Shown here: piece after piece, positions 1-7,825 of the stretch
Layout: every line of letters begins with the position of its first letter
Position numbering within the stretch: the first letter of the stretch is position 1
NCBI GenBank assembly: GCA_005881495.1
Contig: VBHI01000359.1
Span: forward strand, 1-16,465
Reading direction: 5' to 3'
Length of the DNA: 16,465 nt
From: Chloroflexota bacterium
GTDB lineage: Bacteria; Chloroflexota; Ktedonobacteria; Ktedonobacterales; Ktedonobacteraceae
The notes under the pieces: generated by a model
The model's database searches: none
Seen by the model: only the letters and a program-made list of their open reading frames with translations
Told to the model about the DNA's origin: nothing
Position numbers and translations under genes: made by a program

Positions 1-306
1 GGGGTCGCTGCCATCCTGGGCAATATTCAAAATCCCAGTACACCCACCACCTCCTCTGTTGATGGCGTACCCTGTTGGAGCATCAATGGCACGCTCGACG
101 CCAAATACCTGGTGTCAATCAGCGGCGGTGGCGCCCCCGCAGGCTCCACACTCAAGGGGACCACCTGCATCGGGAAATCCGACAACTTGCCCTACCTGAT
201 CAGAATGAGCGGCATCGCGGCACAGAACGACTCCACTAACACTGTCCGTAACTTCAAACTGTCAAAGTTCGGCGAAAGTGTGACCATCACGGCCCCCATT
301 TCATAA
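1..306 (+). CDS. LprG/LppX-like lipoprotein, C-terminal part (5' truncated)
   Basis: The reading frame is open from the first base and ends at TAA 304-306, giving 101 visible residues. The N-terminus, where a lipobox would lie, is outside the window. The visible part resembles the C-terminal half of the LppX_LprAFG lipoprotein family as I recall it: a start of the type xxILGNIQNP, a stretch with INGTLDAKYL where mycobacterial LprG has a similar GTISAD segment, and an ending with KLSKFGESVTITAP, close to LprG's LSKWGE-VTVTKP. Members of this family are membrane-anchored proteins with a hydrophobic cavity; LprG carries acylated lipids such as triacylglycerol. The next gene, 22 bp downstream, is an MFS exporter of the type that partners LprG in mycobacteria, which strengthens the call. 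Two cysteines are visible (CW and TTC). The alignment is from memory, so the family is fairly likely and the ligand is inferred. Confidence 0.7.
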   Translation, partial: GVAAILGNIQNPSTPTTSSVDGVPCWSINGTLDAKYLVSISGGGAPAGSTLKGTTCIGKSDNLPYLIRMSGIAAQNDSTNTVRNFKLSKFGESVTITAPIS

Positions 307-328
307 ACTGCCTGGCGAGGAACACCGC

Positions 329-1942
329 ATGGACATAAACAAGGTAAACCTCAAACAGGATCGCAGCGCGGCCATGCTGGCCCTTCTGACTGCCTGTGCG
401 GCTGTTTTTCTCACGGCTCTGGACCAGACAGTTGTCGTCACAGCACTGCCCCAGATCATCACAGACCTGCAGATTCCCGTGGTTCAGCTCGATCGCGCCG
501 CCTGGATTGTCAGCGGCTACCTCCTCGGCTATGTCATCGCCATGCCTCTCATGGGGCGCGTCTCCGACATGTATGGACGCAGGCGTATCTTATTCATCTG
601 CCTTGGCATCTTCGCCCTTGGTTCCCTTTTCTGTGGCCTTGCGCCTATCCTGGGCAATACCATTGATGTATCATTCTTACAGAACTTCGGCCTGGATGTT
701 GACTCTCCAGGTCTTATCTGGCTGGTCGCGGCCCGCTTTGTACAGGCCGCTGGAGGTGGCGCCGTCGTCCCCGTCGCCATGGCCGTTGCGGGAGACTTCT
801 ATGGCGTAGAACGACGCAGCGTTGCTCTCGGCCTGATTGGCATGGTCACCGAAGCTGGCGGAGTCCTTGGCCCCCTCTACGGCTCTATCATCGTCCAGTA
901 CTGGGGTTGGCAAACCATCTTCTACCTCAACCTCCCCATCGTGGCCGTGTTGCTCATCTTAATCTGGCGTTTCATCCCACCCGGTGCCCATCTAAAAGAG
1001 CGCATCGATCTACCAGGCGCCCTCTTACTGGGCGCCTCGCTGGTCTGCCTCAGCCTCGGCCTGTCCCAGGAAGCAGCACAGATCACAACCGCAACATCTG
1101 CAACATCTGCAACATCTGCAACAAGTGCGACAAACCCGCCTATACAAAACAATCCCTGGCTTCTGGCAGCCGCGCTCATCTTCCTCGCCTGCTTCATCGC
1201 CCTGGAAATCTTCAAAGAACGCCGCAGCAACTGGCCCATCGTCGAACTCTCGATCTTCAAGCGCCCATCTTTCTCAGCAACAGCACTGGTCAGTCTCCTC
1301 GTGGGGGCAGCGCTGATCATAGCCATGGTGGATATCCCTATCTTTATCGCAACGGTACTGGGACGCCCGCCAATCGATAGCGGCCTCGCGCTCCTGCGAC
1401 TTACAGCCATGATCCCCGTCGGAGCGCTGCTAGGAGGCTGGCTCTGTGGTCGCATCACCTGTCGCTGGACAGCCGTACTCGGCCTGGTCCCCACAGCCAT
1501 TGGTTTCTGGCTTATGCACCTCTGGCCACTCAACGTCAATTGGACGCAGATTACCGTCAGCACGCTGATTGGAGGTCTTGGCTTTGGGCTGGTGATCGCT
1601 CCCATCGGCACCACCGCTATCAACTCGGTCAACCGGCGCCAGATCGGCATGGCCGCGTCAGTCGTCACAGCATTGCGCATGGTGGGCATGATCCTGGGCC
1701 TCGCCGCCCTGACATCGTGGGGACTCAGTCGCTTCCGCCTGCTCGCAGCCGCATTCAAACCTCCAGCCGGCCTCGTCCCTTTTAGCACCGAGTATAATAA
1801 CCTGTATGCACACTATCTTGTCTTGTCGGCTCACGAGGTATACACGGACATCTTCCTGGCAGCCGGCATCCTATGCTTGATAGCCATAATCCCATCCCTT
1901 TTCCTGCAAGGAAGAAAAACCCTCCTCCCCTCTCGTTCGTAA
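329..1942 (+). CDS. 14-TM MFS exporter, DHA2 / P55-like
   Basis: This is a 537-residue drug/lipid exporter of the major facilitator superfamily, predicted to sit in the cytoplasmic membrane with 14 helices. Visible signatures are LDQTVVVTALPQI (31-43), a motif A at 76-87 (GRVSDMYGRRRI) and a motif-C-like glycine-rich helix near 169-185. The late segment around ASVVTALRMVGM...GLAALTSWGLSRF matches my recollection of mycobacterial P55 (Rv1410c) better than generic EmrB-type pumps. The start ATG has GAGG eight bases upstream. It lies 22 bp after an LprG-like lipoprotein gene, so the two are probably co-transcribed and act together, with the lipoprotein receiving a lipid or drug on the outer face. 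Residues 255-266, after helix 7 and predicted extracytoplasmic, are a Ser-Ala-Thr triplet repeat encoded by a 9-bp DNA repeat. A long loop at about 105-128 is also unusual. The MFS class is certain; substrate is inferred. Confidence 0.9.
   Translation: MDINKVNLKQDRSAAMLALLTACAAVFLTALDQTVVVTALPQIITDLQIPVVQLDRAAWIVSGYLLGYVIAMPLMGRVSDMYGRRRILFICLGIFALGSLFCGLAPILGNTIDVSFLQNFGLDVDSPGLIWLVAARFVQAAGGGAVVPVAMAVAGDFYGVERRSVALGLIGMVTEAGGVLGPLYGSIIVQYWGWQTIFYLNLPIVAVLLILIWRFIPPGAHLKERIDLPGALLLGASLVCLSLGLSQEAAQITTATSATSATSATSATNPPIQNNPWLLAAALIFLACFIALEIFKERRSNWPIVELSIFKRPSFSATALVSLLVGAALIIAMVDIPIFIATVLGRPPIDSGLALLRLTAMIPVGALLGGWLCGRITCRWTAVLGLVPTAIGFWLMHLWPLNVNWTQITVSTLIGGLGFGLVIAPIGTTAINSVNRRQIGMAASVVTALRMVGMILGLAALTSWGLSRFRLLAAAFKPPAGLVPFSTEYNNLYAHYLVLSAHEVYTDIFLAAGILCLIAIIPSLFLQGRKTLLPSRS
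1091..1126 (+). repeat. 9-bp tandem repeat inside the MFS gene
   Basis: Three exact copies of GCAACATCT (1091-1117) are followed by a degenerate fourth (GCAACAAGT, 1118-1126). The unit length keeps the frame and encodes Ala-Thr-Ser triplets in a predicted external loop. Confidence 0.9.
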
Positions 1943-1986
1943 TATCAATGAAACATAACTCACAACAAACATGACAAGGACAACTA

Positions 1987-3081
1987 ATGAGTAGAGACAA
2001 GGCCAGAACACCAGAAGATTGGGATGACAACGATCGGAGACAATACGACGACCGGGACGACGAAGAGTACGAGTACGCCCCTGCTCCTCGTCGTCGCCGT
2101 CCTCCCCAGTACAAGCAGCAACGAAGGCGCAGTGTCTGGCCATGGCTCCTCTTAGGCTGCGCGAGCGGTGTCATCATCATCGTCCTCGCGGCGGTCGTCA
2201 TCGTGCTCCTGGCAGTCCGTTCTGCAACGACTGGGAATACCATCCCTATCATTCCCGGCATCCCCAGCCAGGCGACCTACTCAAAGCAAAGCCAACAGAC
2301 GCTGCAAATCACCTCGTTAACACAGCTGCAAGTACACAACCAGATTGGCAATGTCACCATCATGGCAGACCCCAACGCCACCAATGCCACCATCACGACC
2401 ATGAAGCATGTCAAAGCCGCCAGCAGTAACGACGCAAACACAGAATTCAATACTATCTCCGTACAGGTGCAAACGCCCACTGCGCCAGATTACACTCTTA
2501 ACATTAACGCGAAAGTGCCTGACACAGGCAGCGTCTTTGGCAACCATAATGATTCCGTTGATCTGAACGTCACCCTTCCAACTTCGGCGCTGACAGCTAC
2601 TCCCGTAGCCACTTCGCCTTCCCCTCAGGCAACGTCCTTCAAGCTCAACGTGGTCAACTCCATAGGGAACGTGACCGTTAGCGGCCTCAAAGGTATCTTC
2701 CTGCTCCAGGATGACATCGGGGATATTGCCGTGGATCATGCAACCCTCTTCGATACTTCACACCTGCTGACAGGAACAGGCAATGTTATCTACAACGGTG
2801 ACCTGGATACGACGCCTCGTGCAGGCAATACCACGCCGAGGTACAAACTCCAGTCTGAGACAGGCAAGGTTATCGCCACTCTTCCTGGTGACACGAATAT
2901 CATTCTCGATGCCAACACCAACTATGGCACGATTACCAGCGACTTTTCCATCAACGTCACGAACTCTGACAAATCGGCCAATTTTTATGGGCCGCTCAAC
3001 GCAAACGCGTCGTCTGGTTCAGCAGTAGCAGTGCTAACTCTAAACGTCAGCACAGGCGATGTTCTTGTTCGTAGAGCGTGA
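1987..3081 (+). CDS. Single-pass membrane protein with extracytoplasmic DUF4097-like beta domain
   Basis: This 364-residue protein has three parts. Residues 1-50 are highly charged (Asp/Glu/Arg/Tyr-rich, ending in two Arg clusters) and probably cytoplasmic. Residues 51-77 form one hydrophobic helix (WPWLLLGCASGVIIIVLAAV and onward). The remainder is a Thr/Asn/Asp-rich external domain with recurring strand-turn units such as NQIGNVTI, NSIGNVTV and DDIGDIAV, typical of the right-handed beta structure of DUF4097/putative auto-transporter adhesin-like proteins. The positive-inside rule supports cytoplasmic N-terminus. The ATG is preceded by AAGGA with six bases of spacing and lies 44 bp after the MFS gene, so it may be the third gene of that transcription unit. 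I recognise no catalytic motif; a sensing or surface-binding role is only a guess. The fold call is by pattern of repeats rather than by specific motif. Confidence 0.65.
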   Translation: MSRDKARTPEDWDDNDRRQYDDRDDEEYEYAPAPRRRRPPQYKQQRRRSVWPWLLLGCASGVIIIVLAAVVIVLLAVRSATTGNTIPIIPGIPSQATYSKQSQQTLQITSLTQLQVHNQIGNVTIMADPNATNATITTMKHVKAASSNDANTEFNTISVQVQTPTAPDYTLNINAKVPDTGSVFGNHNDSVDLNVTLPTSALTATPVATSPSPQATSFKLNVVNSIGNVTVSGLKGIFLLQDDIGDIAVDHATLFDTSHLLTGTGNVIYNGDLDTTPRAGNTTPRYKLQSETGKVIATLPGDTNIILDANTNYGTITSDFSINVTNSDKSANFYGPLNANASSGSAVAVLTLNVSTGDVLVRRA

Positions 3082-3106
3082 CAGGCCGTCTAATTTGCGA
3101 TAAAAT
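3079..3106 (+). promoter_or_regulatory. Candidate promoter for the FHA-ABC gene
   Basis: GTGACA (3079-3084) and TAAAAT (3101-3106) are separated by 16 bp and each differs from the consensus -35 and -10 hexamers at one base. The -35 overlaps the stop codon of the preceding gene. A second TTGACA lies at 3122-3127 but lacks a good -10. This is pattern matching only. Confidence 0.35.
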
Positions 3107-3223
3107 GACTGGCAGAAAACCTTGACATTGCACTACATGCATACATCTACCAGAAAGGAGATGCCGTACACCCCTGCTCATCACTCCACGTATCTATGAC
3201 GGCAGGCCTCTGCGGCTAATTGT

Positions 3224-6200
3224 ATGGAATCACTGAACAAGTCACCAGGTTTCGGTTCGATCAACTTTCTTACAGGCTCGCAGGCAGGCAGCACCATCCA
3301 GTTGCATAAACCCGTGTTAACCATCGGACGAGAGCCGGGTAACGATATTGTCGTTACCGACCCATCAGTTTCGCGGCGTCATGCTCAAATTACCTTTAAC
3401 GGTGGCGTATGGACGATCAGCAACCTCACTCAAAAGAATACCGTCACCGTCAATCGACGGGATGTCCCTCCCTTACAGCAGGCGCTCATCAGCGAGCGCG
3501 ACACGATAGCTTTGGGCACAGGTACGACTTTTATCTTCTTGCCAACTGTTGGCACGCCATCATCTTATCAATCGTCGAACAAAGCGCAGCCCGCACAACC
3601 ATTAAAACAATCCCAACCTGCCACGCCTATGCAACAGCCTGTTCAAAGTAATCCGCCTTCTCCAGTGGCATTCCAACAAGCAGCCATACCGCAACAGCAA
3701 TTTGAGAATATTCCTCCTCCTGCCGCGTCGCCGTCAATCGTTGCTCAACCACTTCAACCAGCAGTCCCACCGTACAATCCTACCGTGGCTGTCCCTCCCC
3801 CTCCACCACCAAATCAACCGGTGCAACCAGTTCAGCAACGTGCTCCTTTAGGAGGGTACGACGCACCAACAAGTGGCATCGAGAATATCCCTAAAGGCAT
3901 CCCCTCGCTAGAGATTACTTCAAACACCCATACTGATAAACCAGTCTATCCGCTAACCAAAGCGGTAATCAGCATTGGGCGTCACCCTACCAACGACATT
4001 GTCATCAAAGAACCGGTGGTCTCTGCTTTTCATGCCCAGATCGTACGTGAAGGCGGTCAACTCATATTCATACATCCTCACCCACAGCAGCAACGCACAA
4101 CCAATGGACTGCTGTACATGGGTCGCTCTATCCCAGGCAATGAACCTTTCCGCAAACCATTGGAACGAGGAGACATCTTCCGCATCGGCGATGAGTATGG
4201 TACACTAGTCACCCTCGCCTATAACGATGGCTCTACCGCGGTCCAGGATATTGTGTCTGTAATTCGCCCTATTCCACTGGGCGCTCCACTCATTAGCCTT
4301 GGACGGCACTCCGATAATACCGTGATCCTCAACCATCCGCAGGTATCTGCACACCATGCTCGTCTGGAAATGGTGCAGGGCGGCTACCGCATCGTTGACC
4401 TTCGCAGCACTAATGGCGTGTATGTCAACGCCCAGCGGATGTCAAACCAGTTGCTCAAACCCGGCGACGAGGTCCGTATAGGACCTTTTAAGCTCACGTA
4501 CACAGGCACTCAGCTCACCCAGCAAGATGAGAGCAACAGTGTTCGCATTGATGCCATCGATCTCGTGAAAGTAGGCAATAAGCAAACGATATTGCTAGAC
4601 GACATCTCTCTTGTCATTCCGCCACGGAAGTTTGTCGCCATTGTTGGCGGCTCCGGGGCTGGCAAATCCATGCTTATGGATGCACTGAATGGCCTGCGAC
4701 CGGCACAAAAGGGCACCGTTCTTTATAACGGGCAGGACTATTATAAGCATCTTGCAGCTTTCAGTACCCAGCTTGGCTATGTCCCACAAGAAGACATCAT
4801 CCACCGCGATTTAACTGTTGTACGCGCCCTTTATTACGCCGCAAAATTGCGCCTGCCAAGCGACTTTACCGAAGCTCAAATTAAACAGCGTATCAATAAG
4901 GTACTGGAAGATGTAGAGATGTCCTACAGGCGAAATCTACTGGTGAGCAAACTCTCTGGCGGTCAGCGCAAGCGCGTCTCCATCGCCCTGGAACTGCTTG
5001 CCAATCCCAGTGTCTTCTTCCTGGATGAGCCAACCTCTGGCCTTGATCCTGGACTGGACCGCAAAATGATGTTCTTGCTGCGCAAACTCGCAGACAGGGG
5101 TCATACCATCATTCTCGTAACCCACGCTACAAACAATATCAACGCGTGTGACTATGTCTGTTTCCTCTGCCAGGGTGGTCGTTTAGCCTTCTTTGGCCCA
5201 CCAAACGACGCAAAAACCTATTTCGAGAAAACTGACTTTGCCGAGATATACAGCGCCCTGGAGCCCACTGAACAGAACAAGAACATACCGCAAGAGGCAG
5301 AGGCCAGGTTCAAGGCCTCACCATACTACCGGCAGTATGTGCAAACACCGCTTGAACAGGGGCCTGCCGGTCGCTCCAGAGTCATCGACGCGTCGATTGG
5401 GGTGAAGCCGCCCAGGCGCGGCGACCCCATGAAGCAGTTCAGACTGCTCTCCATGCGCTACCTCGATCTGCTCAAAAACGATACTGGTAACCTGTTGATC
5501 CTGCTCTTGCAAGCGCCCGTTATCGCCTTGATTCTGTTTTTCCTGGTAGCACCTCAGACATTTACTTCTAGCAGCGTCGCTACCTGCCCGCCGAACCCTC
5601 AAATTCCACAAACGGTCCCAAACAAGTACGACTGCCAGAATGTGGTGAACGCTCTCAATACGCCTCAAGGGCAGGCTTACCTGGCCCCAAAGGGCATGAC
5701 CAAAACAGAAGCCTTACAGAAATCTATTATACAGGGTTCTGGTGGAGATGCCCAGAAAATCCTCTTTATCATGGCATTTGCCGCTGTGATGTTTGGAGTA
5801 ATTAACGGGGCGCGTGAGATCGTCAAAGAAGAGCCCATTTACCGGCGCGAGCGCACAGTAAATCTTGGCATCATTCCCTACATGTTTTCGAAAATCAGCG
5901 TCTTAGGAGTATTGTGTCTCCTGCAAAGCCTTGTGGTTGTGATTTTAGTCAATCTGAAAGCACCATTCGAGCACAGTATCTTTCTTCCACCTGTTCTAGA
6001 AATATACATCTCCCTGGCACTCGCTTCATTAGCGGGCTTGATGACTGGATTGGCGCTCTCGGCGCTTGCACCGAATAATGACCGGGCGACGAGCTTTATC
6101 CCGCTCATCCTCATTCCACAGGTGATCTTTTCGGGTATCATCTTCTCGCTGGATAATATTGGCCTACAATTCTTAGGATCATTTTTTCCGGTTCGTTGGG

Positions 6201-6412
6201 CTATGGCGGCAATGGGCTCCACGGTGGGACTCCACGGAGACAAACTTGGTAGTGGAGGTGATTTCGCGTACCAGGGCACCCTCTTCTCGATCTATAGCCG
6301 GGAGCAGGCAGTTGTACACCTTTTGCTCATGTGGTTTGCTCTCATCGTCCTGATTCTCGCCCTTGGGTTCGCTACAGGGTACTTCTTGAAACGAAAGGAT
6401 GTGCGGAAGTAG
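3224..6412 (+). CDS. Triple FHA domain - ABCG-type ABC transporter fusion
   Basis: This 1062-residue protein joins regulatory and transport modules. FHA1 spans about 12-105 (GRE at 35-37, SRRH at 50-53), followed by a Pro/Gln-rich linker (about 111-225), FHA2 (about 228-335, GR 252-253, TNG 293-295) and FHA3 (about 350-428, GR 360-361, STNG 395-398). The ATPase has Walker A GGSGAGKS (475-482), Q522, signature LSGGQ (577-581), Walker B VFFLDE (597-602), SGLD and H634. The membrane part has about six helices (756-776, 846-864, 890-910, 927-948, 957-977, 1031-1054), and the segment NGAREIVKEEPIYRRER is typical of ABCG half-transporters. The first external loop holds two cysteines (788, 804) that could form a disulfide. 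FHA domains bind phosphothreonine, so control by a Ser/Thr kinase is likely. No kinase gene is in the window. ATG 3224 is the only in-frame start ahead of FHA1, and it lacks a visible ribosome binding site. Substrate unknown. Confidence 0.93.
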   Translation: MESLNKSPGFGSINFLTGSQAGSTIQLHKPVLTIGREPGNDIVVTDPSVSRRHAQITFNGGVWTISNLTQKNTVTVNRRDVPPLQQALISERDTIALGTGTTFIFLPTVGTPSSYQSSNKAQPAQPLKQSQPATPMQQPVQSNPPSPVAFQQAAIPQQQFENIPPPAASPSIVAQPLQPAVPPYNPTVAVPPPPPPNQPVQPVQQRAPLGGYDAPTSGIENIPKGIPSLEITSNTHTDKPVYPLTKAVISIGRHPTNDIVIKEPVVSAFHAQIVREGGQLIFIHPHPQQQRTTNGLLYMGRSIPGNEPFRKPLERGDIFRIGDEYGTLVTLAYNDGSTAVQDIVSVIRPIPLGAPLISLGRHSDNTVILNHPQVSAHHARLEMVQGGYRIVDLRSTNGVYVNAQRMSNQLLKPGDEVRIGPFKLTYTGTQLTQQDESNSVRIDAIDLVKVGNKQTILLDDISLVIPPRKFVAIVGGSGAGKSMLMDALNGLRPAQKGTVLYNGQDYYKHLAAFSTQLGYVPQEDIIHRDLTVVRALYYAAKLRLPSDFTEAQIKQRINKVLEDVEMSYRRNLLVSKLSGGQRKRVSIALELLANPSVFFLDEPTSGLDPGLDRKMMFLLRKLADRGHTIILVTHATNNINACDYVCFLCQGGRLAFFGPPNDAKTYFEKTDFAEIYSALEPTEQNKNIPQEAEARFKASPYYRQYVQTPLEQGPAGRSRVIDASIGVKPPRRGDPMKQFRLLSMRYLDLLKNDTGNLLILLLQAPVIALILFFLVAPQTFTSSSVATCPPNPQIPQTVPNKYDCQNVVNALNTPQGQAYLAPKGMTKTEALQKSIIQGSGGDAQKILFIMAFAAVMFGVINGAREIVKEEPIYRRERTVNLGIIPYMFSKISVLGVLCLLQSLVVVILVNLKAPFEHSIFLPPVLEIYISLALASLAGLMTGLALSALAPNNDRATSFIPLILIPQVIFSGIIFSLDNIGLQFLGSFFPVRWAMAAMGSTVGLHGDKLGSGGDFAYQGTLFSIYSREQAVVHLLLMWFALIVLILALGFATGYFLKRKDVRK

Positions 6413-6435
6413 TTAGGTGACTAAATCCGCACATC
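6398..6435 (+). terminator. Hairpin overlapping the FHA-ABC stop codon
   Basis: GATGTGCGGA (6398-6407) and its exact reverse complement (6426-6435) form a 10-bp stem. An inner TAGT/ACTA pair (6410-6413, 6420-6423) extends it. The TAG stop at 6410-6412 is inside. No U-tract follows, so it may be a weak terminator or an RNA-stabilising hairpin rather than a classical intrinsic terminator. Confidence 0.45.
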
Positions 6436-6467
6436 ACCATTTCTGATGGTACTTCTTGGCATATTTC

Positions 6468-6497
6468 TTGCCTGAAAGTATCATCCTATGCTATTGT
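6468..6497 (+). promoter_or_regulatory. Candidate coaBC promoter
   Basis: TTGCCT (6468-6473) and TATTGT (6492-6497) are 18 bp apart, 47 bp ahead of the coaBC start. The same arrangement, including GAAAG after the -35 and AAC after the -10, occurs ahead of trmD. That recurrence is the main support. Confidence 0.45.
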
Positions 6498-6544
6498 AAC
6501 AATGTTCTCGTCAGGATCAACCAAGCTAAGGGAACAAACGAAGA

Positions 6545-7825
6545 GTGTTACTCAACAAGCGTATCATCGTCGGTATCTGTGGAGGGATTGCATCATACAA
6601 AGCAGTTGACCTGGTAAGCAAATTGCAACAGGCAGGCGCGCTCGTAGATGTAATCTTAACAGAACATGCGGAAGACTTCGTTCGACCGCTGACTTTCTCA
6701 ACCATGAGCCATCGGCCCGTATATAGCGACCTCTGGGAAGCTTCGGGACATGCTGCCGAAACGCATATCGCGTTAGCAGAGGAAGCAGAATTACTGGCGA
6801 TAGTGCCAGCGACGGCCAACACTCTTGCCAGGTTAGCTCATGGCATAGCGGATAACATGCTTACCGCTGTGGCGCTGGCAACGAGGGCTCCCCTGGTTTT
6901 GGCTCCTGCGATGTACCGGGACATGTATTTGCACCCGGCAACACAGGCAAACCTGGCCCTGCTACAAGAACGTGGAGCATGGATCATCGAGCCAGAAGTT
7001 GGACGACTGGCTTCCGGGGCAATCGGGCCAGGCAGGCTGCCAGAAACAGAGGTTCTGCTGGGAGCTATCAGCAAAGTACTGGGACGCAATGGTGACCTCG
7101 CGAATCGCCTCGTCGTAGTCACAGCTGGTGGAACGCATGAACCGATTGATCCGGTACGATATGTAGGGAATCGCTCATCAGGAAAGATGGGTTATGCTCT
7201 AGCAACAGAAGCCAGAGACCGCGGCGCTCGCGTCATTTTGATCTCGGGTCCTGTAGCCTTAGATGCACCCTATGGCGTAGAACTACAGACAGTTGAAACA
7301 GCATTACAAATGCGTAACGCTGTTCAAAGCGCGATCACCGATGCGGATGTGCTTGTTATGAATGCCGCTGTTGCAGATTTCCGCCCAGAAACTCCAGCAG
7401 TACAAAAATTGAAGAAGGAAAATGGTGGCGGTGAAGCGCAAGGATTTGTTTTTGATGCCCAGGGAGGGTTTACCCTTCACCTGGTACGTAATCCAGACAT
7501 TCTTGGAGAACTTGCCGGGGTAATAGAAGCATCAACCGGGCAAACAACGGACATTGGTGAACCTGGAAGGCGCCTTATGCGTGTTGGCTTCGCTGCCGAA
7601 ACAAAAGATATCGTTGCCAATGCACAGAGCAAACTGGTTGCCAAACACCTGGATTTGCTGATTGCAAACGATGTCAGCCGCCCTGAAAGCGGCTTTGGTG
7701 TGGAAACCAACAAAGTTATCATCTTTCATGCCACTGGTATAATGGAAGACTTGCCTGTAATGCCCAAAGCAGGCGTCGCGGCAGCCATTTGGGATAGGAT
7801 CGTACTCCTATTGAGTACGATATAG
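6545..7825 (+). CDS. coaBC: Bifunctional phosphopantothenoylcysteine decarboxylase / phosphopantothenate-cysteine ligase
   Basis: This enzyme makes 4'-phosphopantetheine in coenzyme A synthesis, using FMN and CTP, in the cytosol. The N-terminal flavoprotein (CoaC, about 1-180) has GICGGIASYKA (10-20), the catalytic-type His in ETHIALAEEAELL (H74), VPATANT (88-94) and a GxxGxGRL clamp (158-165). The C-terminal ligase (CoaB, about 185-426) has VTAGGTHEPIDPVRYVGNRS, MNAAVADFRPE (272-282), KLKK, NPDIL and VGFAAET. Length is normal for the fusion. Oddities: the PxMNxxMW decarboxylase motif reads PAMYRDMY (121-128), and Ser157 stands where E. coli Dfp has its active-site Cys. There are also extra residues after KLKK (about 291-308) and before VGFAAET. 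Start is GTG 6545, with AAGGGA about 11 bases upstream; no ATG lies ahead of the first strand. Confidence 0.95.
   Translation: MLLNKRIIVGICGGIASYKAVDLVSKLQQAGALVDVILTEHAEDFVRPLTFSTMSHRPVYSDLWEASGHAAETHIALAEEAELLAIVPATANTLARLAHGIADNMLTAVALATRAPLVLAPAMYRDMYLHPATQANLALLQERGAWIIEPEVGRLASGAIGPGRLPETEVLLGAISKVLGRNGDLANRLVVVTAGGTHEPIDPVRYVGNRSSGKMGYALATEARDRGARVILISGPVALDAPYGVELQTVETALQMRNAVQSAITDADVLVMNAAVADFRPETPAVQKLKKENGGGEAQGFVFDAQGGFTLHLVRNPDILGELAGVIEASTGQTTDIGEPGRRLMRVGFAAETKDIVANAQSKLVAKHLDLLIANDVSRPESGFGVETNKVIIFHATGIMEDLPVMPKAGVAAAIWDRIVLLLSTI
7799..7821 (+). repeat. 9-bp inverted repeat at the 3' end of coaBC
   Basis: ATCGTACTC (7799-7807) and GAGTACGAT (7813-7821) are exact reverse complements with a 5-base loop. 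The core GAGTACG recurs twice just downstream, at 7874-7880 and 7883-7889. It may be a hairpin or a protein site; no U-tract follows. Confidence 0.5.

Noticed and set aside
922..1788. Long minus-strand frame opposite the MFS gene
   Set aside because: It is a shadow in GC-rich coding sequence with Arg/Pro/Ser-rich composition and no motifs.
1782..2261. Minus-strand frame across the MFS-membrane protein junction
   Set aside because: It overlaps two well-supported genes, and its composition is that of an antisense reading.
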